47,385 bases of DNA, taken from an uncultured Eisenbergiella sp. Its GTDB lineage: Bacteria; Bacillota; Clostridia; Lachnospirales; Lachnospiraceae. The stretch covers positions 1 through 47,385 of the forward strand of contig CANRMT010000007.1 in the NCBI GenBank assembly GCA_947631815.1, written 5' to 3'. A program made the translations under genes and the position numbers. The notes under the pieces are model-generated. The model had not been told where the DNA came from, did not search any database, and saw nothing but the letters and a program-made list of their open reading frames with translations. Numbering within the stretch: position 1 is the stretch's first letter; each line of letters opens with the position of its first letter. Positions 8,282-14,330 of this stretch are shown in pieces.

Positions 8282-8860
8282 ATGAAATTTCTGGGACTGC
8301 AGAAGGTGCGGGACGGCAGATATCTGAAGAACTACGAGCTGTCCTATGAAAATAAGGCCGGGAAGCGCAAAACCTACGAGATCGTCAGCCGGAAAGAACT
8401 GAAAACGCCGGAAGATCTGGGCCGTCAGGTCAGCGGCGTGTCCATCGTCGCCTTTCAGGGGGATAAAATGCTCCTCCTGCGGGAATTCCGCCTGAGCATC
8501 AACCGGGAGATCTTCAACCTCTGCGCCGGGATGACGGAAGCGGGAGAGAGCATAGAGCAGTGCATCCGAAGAGAACTGTATGAGGAGACGGGACTGCGCG
8601 TAAAACGCCTTCTCGCGCTCCTGCCTCCTTCCTTTTCCGCGGTGGGCTTTTCCGATACCAAGACGTATATCGCCTTCGTCGAGGCGGAGGGAGAGTTCGC
8701 CGACCACACCTCCGAAAATGAGCAGATCCAGGCGCGTTTCTATACGAGACAGGAAGTGCGGGAGCTCCTTCGCACGGAAGAGTTTTCCTCCCGCTCCCAG
8801 ATCGCGGCCTTTTATTTCGCCGCCGGGATCGGACCGGAACAGCTGGCGTCTTTGGCATAA
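8282..8860 (+). CDS. NUDIX hydrolase, ADP-ribose pyrophosphatase-like
   Basis: A 192-residue NUDIX protein with a complete 23-residue box (residues 83-105, GX5EX7REUXEEXGU; the catalytic RELYEETGL is intact). The overall arrangement, with KTYEIVSRKE near the N-terminus and LREFRLSINREIFNLCAG before the box, resembles ADP-ribose/ADP-sugar pyrophosphatases. It begins 14 bases after the RNase E/G gene with AAAGGAAGG upstream and is likely the last gene of that operon. The substrate cannot be fixed from sequence. The palindromic element starts four bases after its stop. Confidence 0.9.
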   Translation: MKFLGLQKVRDGRYLKNYELSYENKAGKRKTYEIVSRKELKTPEDLGRQVSGVSIVAFQGDKMLLLREFRLSINREIFNLCAGMTEAGESIEQCIRRELYEETGLRVKRLLALLPPSFSAVGFSDTKTYIAFVEAEGEFADHTSENEQIQARFYTRQEVRELLRTEEFSSRSQIAAFYFAAGIGPEQLASLA

Positions 8861-8864
8861 ACCG

Positions 8865-9053
8865 GTCCAAACGCCGCAGGGCCTTGTCTTCGATGCTGGA
8901 TTCCATTTTCCCGGACGTTAGAAAAACGCCGGTTCTTAGTGAAGCAAGTCCGTCAGGACGCCGCTGAGCTTAGAACCGCTGCGTTTTTCTCGAGCGCGAG
9001 CGTGTCCGGAAAAGGAATCCAGCATCGAAGACAAGGCCCTGCGGCGTTTGGAC
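8865..9053. repeat. 189-bp palindromic element with 40-bp perfect arms around a second hairpin
   Basis: The outer arms 8865-8904 and 9014-9053 are perfect reverse complements over 40 bases. Inside, imperfect pairing continues (CCGGAC with GTCCGG). A second, separate stem follows: AGAAAAACGC-CGGTTCT near 8920-8936 against AGAACCG-CTGCGTTTTTCT near 8971-8990, capped by the small hairpin GTCC-GTCA-GGAC (8949-8960). No frame of note crosses it. It fills most of the 334-base gap between the NUDIX and kinase-like genes. It could be a MITE-like or REP-like repeat, a bidirectional termination structure, or an RNA element. It is not obviously repeated elsewhere in this window. Confidence 0.85.
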
Positions 9054-9091
9054 GCGGCGGATGATCACTGTATACTTTTTACAAAAAAAGG

Positions 9092-9120
9092 TTGAAATGG
9101 CGTGTGGTGTTGTATATAAT
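9092..9120 (+). promoter_or_regulatory. Strong promoter for the cytidylate-kinase-like gene
   Basis: TTGAAA at 9092-9097, a 17-base spacer and a perfect TATAAT at 9115-9120. It lies just downstream of the palindromic element and about 70 bases upstream of the chosen start codon. Confidence 0.75.
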
Positions 9121-9194
9121 AACAATATATAATAACATTGCGACAATGATTGAGGGGCGGCAGTTATTATCTGAAAAAGAAAGGGGATGGCAGT

Positions 9195-9821
9195 ATGAAT
9201 ACGATCATTACGATAGGGCGGCAGTTCGGTTCAGGCGGCAGGGAGATCGGAGAGAAGGTCGCGAAGCATTTCGACATTCCTTATTACGATAAGGAGCTGT
9301 TGACGCGCGTCGCCAAGGAGAGCGGATTCTGTGAGGAAATGATCAAGAATCACGACGAGCGGCCCACCAATTCCTTCCTTTACAATCTGGTGATGGATAC
9401 CTATTCCTTTGGATACAATGCGTCTTCCTTCATGGATATGCCCATCAGCCACAAGGTGTTCCTGGCGCAGTTCGATACGATCAAAAAGATCGCATCCGAA
9501 GGGCCCTGCGTCATCGTCGGACGCTGTGCGGACTATGCGCTCCACGACTTTAAGAACTGCATTCACTTGTTCATTTACGGGGAAGAGGACGCGAAGGTCC
9601 GGCGGATCATGCAGCGCTACGATCTGAGCGAGGATAAGGCGCGGGATATGTGCGTGAAGAAGGACAAACAGCGCCAGAGCTATTACAATTATTATTCCTC
9701 CAAGAAATGGGGACGCGCGGACAGCTATGATTTCTGTCTGAGCAGCTCCGTTCTCGGCGAGGATGGCACGGTGAAGCTGATCGTTCAGATCGTTGAGGAC
9801 TTTGAGAAACGCGGGAAATAA
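9195..9821 (+). CDS. Cytidylate kinase-like family protein
   Basis: A 208-residue P-loop kinase of the 'cytidylate kinase-like' group (AAK13/PF13189), distinct from true Cmk. The P-loop is ITIGRQFGSGGREIG (residues 5-19), a form shared by the family, and GPCVIVGRCADYAL is the second nucleoside-kinase-like motif. The substrate is unknown; family members are common in Clostridia alongside a regular Cmk. The start at 9195 is chosen because AAGGGG sits eight bases upstream; a longer frame from 9150 has no ribosome site. It is probably monocistronic, with its own promoter and the hairpin-rich region and terminator downstream. Confidence 0.88.
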   Translation: MNTIITIGRQFGSGGREIGEKVAKHFDIPYYDKELLTRVAKESGFCEEMIKNHDERPTNSFLYNLVMDTYSFGYNASSFMDMPISHKVFLAQFDTIKKIASEGPCVIVGRCADYALHDFKNCIHLFIYGEEDAKVRRIMQRYDLSEDKARDMCVKKDKQRQSYYNYYSSKKWGRADSYDFCLSSSVLGEDGTVKLIVQIVEDFEKRGK

Positions 9822-9929
9822 ACTGCCTGCCGTTTCCGCCCGCGGTTTTTCCGGTTCTCGGCCGTCCGCTGTGAGGATGTCCGGCGGCGGACCTTGATGG
9901 CAGATGCGGGATCACGTTATAAATGCTAA

Positions 9930-10084
9930 TTGCCAGCTCACATTTGAGAACGCCGCGCGGCGGGACAGCAGTGGTTTTTTCCTGTGCGGAAGCACATGGA
10001 ACTATGCGCAAAAGCATAGTTTAACGAATAGTTAGCGCATAAAAAGAGGCCTGCGGACCATCGAAATCGGTCCGCAGGTTTTTA
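9930..10084 (+). ncRNA. Candidate small RNA with its own promoter and terminator
   Basis: A promoter-like pair (TTGATG 9894-9899; TTATAA 9917-9922, 17-base spacer) precedes about 155 bases with several stable hairpins and ends at a rho-independent terminator. The hairpins are CGCC-GCGC-GGCG near 9952-9963, a GNRA-capped stem TGTGC-GGAA-GCACA near 9983-9996, and the perfect stem AACTATGC-GCAAAA-GCATAGTT (10000-10021). The last can be replaced by pairing TATGCGC (10003-10009) with GCGCATA (10035-10041), so two folds exclude each other. No reading frame is supported. It matches no RNA family I recognise. It could also simply be the 3' UTR of the kinase-like gene. Confidence 0.4.
10041..10084. 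terminator. Bidirectional rho-independent terminator
   Basis: Perfect ten-base stem CCTGCGGACC (10050-10059) / GGTCCGCAGG (10069-10078), followed by T6 on the plus strand and by CTCTTTTT on the minus strand. It separates the plus-strand transcript from the convergent dtd gene, whose stop codon lies inside the T tract. Confidence 0.88.
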
Positions 10085-10534
10085 TACGCCCAGCTCGGCG
10101 GAATCCAGGACGACCGTGAACGGACCGTCATTGGTCAGCGTGATCTTCATATCCGCGCCGAACACGCCGGTGTTCACGACCGGGATTTCTTTTTTGCATA
10201 AATCTATAATTTGATCGTAAAGCTGTTGGGCATGCTGCGGGGAACCTGCCCGGACAAAGGACGGACGTTTTCCCTTTCTGCAGTCGGCATAAAGCGTGAA
10301 CTGAGACACGATGAGCAGCTGGCCGTCCACATCCTTCAGGCTCAGATTCGTTTTGCCCTGTGCGTCCTCGAAAATGCGCAGGCCGATGAGCTTTTTCACC
10401 ATTTTCTCGGCCGTGGCCTGCGTATCCGCGTCGCAGATACCGGTCAGGACGAGGAACCCGCGGCCGATCTGTGAAAAGATCCCGCCGTCGATCTCGACCT
10501 GGGCCTGCCGTACGCGCTGAATGACGAATTTCAT
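10082..10534 (-). CDS. dtd: D-aminoacyl-tRNA deacylase
   Basis: A 150-residue protein that removes D-amino acids mischarged onto tRNA (also glycine from tRNA-Ala), in the cytosol. Both hallmark motifs are present: SQFTLYADCRKGKRPSF, which contains the substrate-pocket SQxT, and NTGVFGADMKITLTNDGP, which contains the GP motif. Length is typical. The start at 10534 follows GGGGAGGG by a few bases; the longer frame to 10606 lacks such a site. A promoter is visible at 10641-10668. In many Firmicutes dtd follows relA; here it stands alone. Confidence 0.95.
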   Translation of the reverse strand: MKFVIQRVRQAQVEIDGGIFSQIGRGFLVLTGICDADTQATAEKMVKKLIGLRIFEDAQGKTNLSLKDVDGQLLIVSQFTLYADCRKGKRPSFVRAGSPQHAQQLYDQIIDLCKKEIPVVNTGVFGADMKITLTNDGPFTVVLDSAELGV

Positions 10535-10640
10535 GGTCCCTCCCCGAGTGCATCGAAAAAAAGGAAAAAACACGCATTTTCTTCCGGTTTTCTTCTTTAC
10601 CGGCACTCTCCTGCCGTTATTTCGATATGTTAATTTTTTA

Positions 10641-10668
10641 ACAATATGCGAACTTTCTAAATTGACAA
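10641..10668 (-). promoter_or_regulatory. Probable dtd promoter
   Basis: On the minus strand TTGTCA (10663-10668), a 16-base spacer and TATTGT (10641-10646). It sits between the end of the AI-2E-type permease gene (10700) and dtd, so dtd need not depend on read-through. Confidence 0.45.
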
Positions 10669-10699
10669 TATAATATCCTATCGATGCCCAACAAGGCTC

Positions 10700-12283
10700 T
10701 CAGCGCCGCTTTTCCGGTCCTCCTGGCTGTCCTTCGGGCAGTTTTCCACGCTGTTTTCCGAGCTCTGTGTCAGGCTTTGCCGAAGGCCCTTTTCCGGCTT
10801 TGCGCTCCTTTGATCCGGCAGGAAGCGCACTCTCCTTCTGCCCGGCAGGAGGCATACTCTGCTTTGATCCAGCGGAAGGCGTACGCCCGGCAGACGGCTT
10901 GCCCTCCTTTTCTGCGGAAGGCATACTTTCCTTCGACCCGACAGAAACCGCGCTCTCCTTTTCTCCGGCAGAAAGCGTGTGGTTGATCTTCTGCCTCCAA
11001 TGGCCGCGCCCCTCCTCTCCTTCCGCAAAGGGGATGAGCCTGCCCGTTTTCCGGTCCACCTTCATCAGATCCGTGTAGGCCTCCGTCTCCACGGGCATCC
11101 CCTTGCGCTTCAGGTTGCCGTTGATCTTGCGGCGCACCAGTGTATAGAACACGGCGAAGACCGGAACGCCCAGGATCATGCCCGCCACGCCCATCAGGCC
11201 GCTGAACAGGGTGATGGAGAAAATGACCCAGAAGCCGGTGAGGCCGGTGGAATTGCCCAGGATCCTGGGGCCGAGGATATTCCCGTCAAACTGCTGCAGG
11301 ACGAAAATGAAGATCACGAAATAAAGCGCCTGCATCGGATTGACCATCAGGATCAGCAGCGCACAGGGGACTGCGCCGATGAACGGCCCGAAAAAGGGAA
11401 TGATGTTCGTGACGCCGATGATGAAGCTCAGGAGCATCGGATACGGGAATCCCAGCAGGCTGACGCTGATGAAGGCAATCACGCCGATGAGAAAGGAATC
11501 CAGGAGCTTGCCGCTGATGAAGCCGCCGAAGGTGCGGTCGATCAGGCGCGCGTTGTCGGTCAGCGCGTTGGCGCGGTTCGTGTCCAGTAAGGCGTAAACC
11601 ATTTTCTTCGCCTGACTCAAAAACCGCTCCTTGCTGGCAAGCAGGTAGATGGAAATGATCAGGCCGATCACCAGATCCCAGAGGAACTTGGCGAGATTGA
11701 TCATGCTCACGGATACCGTGCGCAGCAGCGTGTTCATCTGCGGGATGAGCGTGTTGTTCAGCCAGTCATAAAAGCTGCCGGAATAGGTCGTGACCATATC
11801 TCCCGCCGCTTTTTCCAGGTCGGGATTGCTGGAAAGGATCATGTCCAGCCAGTTCGTCAGATTTCTGAAATATTCCGGGAGCTGTCTGATGATGCTGCTG
11901 ACGCTGGCGATGATCTGCGGGATGACCACCTGGAAGAAGCCGTAGATCAAAAAGGTCACGAAGACCAGCGTTATCAGGATCCCCACACCGCGGCAGACGC
12001 GCGTCAGGCGCCTTTTCGAGGAGGCAAGACCGGGAAATCTCCGGATCAGAGCGTCCCTTACGGGGTAAAGCAGCCGCTGTTCGATGAAATGCAGGATCGG
12101 CCACATGAGATAGGCCAGAACGATGCCGTCGATGATGGGCGCCGCGATATCGAGAAGGGCCAGGAGGTTGGAACGGAAGGAACCGCCGTGAAAAAGCAGG
12201 TAATAAAAGCTGATGCCGCCGATGATGACCAGAAGGGCCGTCACACCCCAGTACAGATATTTCTTTTCCCAGCGGAATTTCAT
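10700..12283 (-). CDS. AI-2E family permease with a long repetitive C-terminal tail
   Basis: A 527-residue membrane protein of the AI-2E/PerM/YdbI family: about eight hydrophobic segments, with the family core LLGFPYPMLLSFIIGVTNIIPFFGPFIGAVP and GVAGMILGVPVFAVFYTLV. Members are proposed exporters or Na+/H+ antiporters; the substrate here is unknown. The last roughly 95 residues are hydrophilic and made of degenerate repeats of SAG-x-KES (for example SAGSKQSMPPAGQKESALPAG), predicted disordered and cytosolic; close relatives normally end soon after the last membrane helix. The start at 12283 follows GGGAGG; a longer frame to 12403 lacks support. It is divergent from ttcA across about 140 bases. 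Confidence 0.9.
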   Translation of the reverse strand: MKFRWEKKYLYWGVTALLVIIGGISFYYLLFHGGSFRSNLLALLDIAAPIIDGIVLAYLMWPILHFIEQRLLYPVRDALIRRFPGLASSKRRLTRVCRGVGILITLVFVTFLIYGFFQVVIPQIIASVSSIIRQLPEYFRNLTNWLDMILSSNPDLEKAAGDMVTTYSGSFYDWLNNTLIPQMNTLLRTVSVSMINLAKFLWDLVIGLIISIYLLASKERFLSQAKKMVYALLDTNRANALTDNARLIDRTFGGFISGKLLDSFLIGVIAFISVSLLGFPYPMLLSFIIGVTNIIPFFGPFIGAVPCALLILMVNPMQALYFVIFIFVLQQFDGNILGPRILGNSTGLTGFWVIFSITLFSGLMGVAGMILGVPVFAVFYTLVRRKINGNLKRKGMPVETEAYTDLMKVDRKTGRLIPFAEGEEGRGHWRQKINHTLSAGEKESAVSVGSKESMPSAEKEGKPSAGRTPSAGSKQSMPPAGQKESALPAGSKERKAGKGPSAKPDTELGKQRGKLPEGQPGGPEKRR

Positions 12284-12420
12284 AGAACGATCGCCTCCCT
12301 CTCTCCATGGGCCCCTGCCGGGCGGATGGAATTTTAAAGGATTTTTCTGCATGTTTTTAATGAAATTTTGTCCTGAAAATAGTATACTATTATCAGTGTA
12401 CAAAAGGGAAGAGGTTTTTT

Positions 12421-13182
12421 ATGAATTTACAGCAGGTATTGAGCCATGTCCGCCGGGCGGTGGACGATTATCAGATGATCCGGGACGGAGACCGGATCGC
12501 TGTAGGGATCTCCGGCGGCAAGGACTCCCTCACCATGCTCTATGCCCTGAACGCGCTGAGACGCTTTTATCCGCACCCGTTTTCCATTCATGCGGTGACG
12601 GTCGACCTGGGCTTTCAGAACCTGGATCTGGGCGAAATAGAGGCTCTGTGCCGCGATCTGGACGTCCCCTATACGATCGTTCCCACGGAGATCGCGGACA
12701 TCGTCTTCGAGCAGCGCCGGGAATCCAATCCCTGCGCGCTCTGTGCCAAGATGAGGAAGGGCGCGCTGAACAATGCGATCCGTGCGGCGGGCTGCAATAA
12801 GGTCGCCTATGCGCACCACAAGGACGATGTGGTGGAGACCATGCTGCTTTCCCTGATCTTCGAGGGCAGGTTCCACACCTTTGCGCCGGTGACCTGGCTG
12901 GACCGGACGCAGCTCACCGTGATCCGGCCCCTTCTTTACATGAATGAGGCGGACATCATCGGCTTCGTCAACAAAAACCATGTTCCCGTGGTCAAAAGCC
13001 CCTGTCCCGCCGACGGCAATACGAAGCGTGAATATGTCAAGAACCTGCTGAGAGAGCTGAACCGGGAGACGCCCGGCGTCAAAGACCGGATGTTCACGGC
13101 GATCCGCACCGGCGGACTCACAGGCTGGCCGCTCCCGGCCGCGCCGGACAAAAAGGAAGATAACGATCATGCCAAACAGTAA
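12421..13182 (+). CDS. ttcA: tRNA 2-thiocytidine(32) synthetase-type PP-loop ATPase (TtcA)
   Basis: A 253-residue PP-loop protein. Seen: the ATP-pyrophosphatase motif SGGKDS (31-36), CxxC in NPCALCAK (Cys105, Cys108) and a third conserved Cys in KSPCP (Cys195), the three ligands of the [4Fe-4S] cluster in TtcA. It is expected to thiolate C32 of some tRNAs, using ATP and a sulfur donor. ATG 12421 follows AAGGGAAGAGG. Its 3' end overlaps the recombinase gene by 14 bases, an unusual coupling of a tRNA modification enzyme to a recombinase. TtcA versus a close paralogue of the group is not resolved. Confidence 0.88.
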   Translation: MNLQQVLSHVRRAVDDYQMIRDGDRIAVGISGGKDSLTMLYALNALRRFYPHPFSIHAVTVDLGFQNLDLGEIEALCRDLDVPYTIVPTEIADIVFEQRRESNPCALCAKMRKGALNNAIRAAGCNKVAYAHHKDDVVETMLLSLIFEGRFHTFAPVTWLDRTQLTVIRPLLYMNEADIIGFVNKNHVPVVKSPCPADGNTKREYVKNLLRELNRETPGVKDRMFTAIRTGGLTGWPLPAAPDKKEDNDHAKQ

Positions 13183-14221
13183 AAGCTACCACGAAACGGT
13201 CAACCGGAACAATATCCTCCGGCTCCGGGAGCTGACAGATCAGCTTCCGCCCTTCTGCCGGGAATTTTTTCAGGCCATCTCCGATATCACGGAGTCCCGG
13301 ACGCGGATCGCCTATGCCTACGATCTGGGCGTTTTTTTCGAATTCCTGCGGCAGCGGAACCCGCTTTACCGGAACGTTCCGATCCAGGAGATCACGGTGG
13401 ACGTGCTGAATCGGATCGAAAAAGCCGACATCGAGGAATATGTGGAATTCCTCTCCCTCTATGAGAAGGACGGCGAGGAGTTCACCAACAACGACCGGGG
13501 CAAACGGCGCAAGCTGGCCTCCCTGCGCACCTTTTACGACTACTACTTCCAGAGCGGCAAGGCGGCCGCCAATGTGGCGGAGAAGGTGCCGCTTCCGAAG
13601 CTCCACGAGAAAGAGATCGTGCGGATGGACCCCAACGAGGTGGCCGTCCTGCTGGATCAGGTGGAGGCCGGAACGAAAATGACCAAAAGCCAGCTGAAGT
13701 TCCACGAAAAGACCAAGGTGCGGGATCTGGCGCTGCTGACGCTGCTCCTGGGCACCGGGATCCGGGTCTCGGAATGCGTCGGGCTGGATCTGAACGATGT
13801 TGATTTCGACAATCTGGCGGTCAAGGTTTACCGCAAGGGCGGCTACGAGGATGTGGTATATTTCGGCGAGGAAGTGGAGGCGGCGCTGCTCTCCTATCTG
13901 GAGGAACGCAGGCGCATCGTCCCGGCGGAGGGCCACGAAAACGCATTCTTTCTGTCGCTGCAGAACCGCCGCATGGCCGTCCGCAGTGTGGAAAATCTGG
14001 TAAAGAAATATACCTCTCTGGTCACCACGACCAAGAAGATCACGCCGCACAAGCTGCGCAGCACCTACGGCAGCAATCTCTATCAGGAAACCGGCGACAT
14101 CTACCTGGTGGCCGATGTGCTGGGACACAAGGACGTCAATACCACCAGGAAGCACTACGCCGCCATGCAGGATTACAATAAGCGCAAGGCCGCGAAAACG
14201 GTGAAGCTGCGGGAGCCGTAA
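13169..14221 (+). CDS. Tyrosine recombinase (XerC/XerD-like)
   Basis: A 350-residue site-specific recombinase. The N-terminal SAM-like core-binding domain spans about 30-130; the catalytic domain has Arg199 (GTGIRVSE), Lys223 (YRKGGYED), His294 and Arg297 (PHKLRSTYG), His320 (LGHKDVN) and the nucleophile Tyr330 (RKHYAAM). The usual HxxRH reads HKLRS, lacking the second His. There is no phage or element context, no direct repeats were noticed, and it overlaps ttcA, so it looks like a resident chromosomal recombinase (dimer resolution or DNA inversion) and not a mobile-element integrase. A terminator stem overlaps its stop codon. Confidence 0.88.
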   Translation: MPNSKSYHETVNRNNILRLRELTDQLPPFCREFFQAISDITESRTRIAYAYDLGVFFEFLRQRNPLYRNVPIQEITVDVLNRIEKADIEEYVEFLSLYEKDGEEFTNNDRGKRRKLASLRTFYDYYFQSGKAAANVAEKVPLPKLHEKEIVRMDPNEVAVLLDQVEAGTKMTKSQLKFHEKTKVRDLALLTLLLGTGIRVSECVGLDLNDVDFDNLAVKVYRKGGYEDVVYFGEEVEAALLSYLEERRRIVPAEGHENAFFLSLQNRRMAVRSVENLVKKYTSLVTTTKKITPHKLRSTYGSNLYQETGDIYLVADVLGHKDVNTTRKHYAAMQDYNKRKAAKTVKLREP

Positions 14222-14238
14222 AGGACCGCAGCTTTTTT
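14204..14238 (+). terminator. Rho-independent terminator overlapping the recombinase stop codon
   Basis: Stem AAGCTGCGG (14204-14212) / CCGCAGCTT (14226-14234) with a T6 run; the 5' arm lies inside the last codons of the recombinase gene. It ends the ttcA-recombinase transcript ahead of the convergent sensor kinase. Confidence 0.82.
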
Positions 14239-14330
14239 GTACCTTATAGGGGCATGCCGGAATGCAGAAAGACACCGCTGCCTGCGCCGCGCCGAAATCC
14301 GTACGGAATCTTTTGACAGCCGCCTGTCGC

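Noticed and set aside
9984-9996. SRP RNA-like GGAA hairpin
   Set aside because: The flanking conserved SRP helix 8 bases are absent; only the GNRA tetraloop is shared.
10684-10986. Plus-strand frame opposite the permease tail with Leu/Arg/Ala repeats
   Set aside because: It mirrors the degenerate repeats of the permease gene on the other strand; no start context.
13169-14221. Prophage or integrative element marked by the tyrosine recombinase
   Set aside because: Neighbouring genes are housekeeping or regulatory, no tRNA or att-like direct repeat was noticed, and the recombinase overlaps ttcA.
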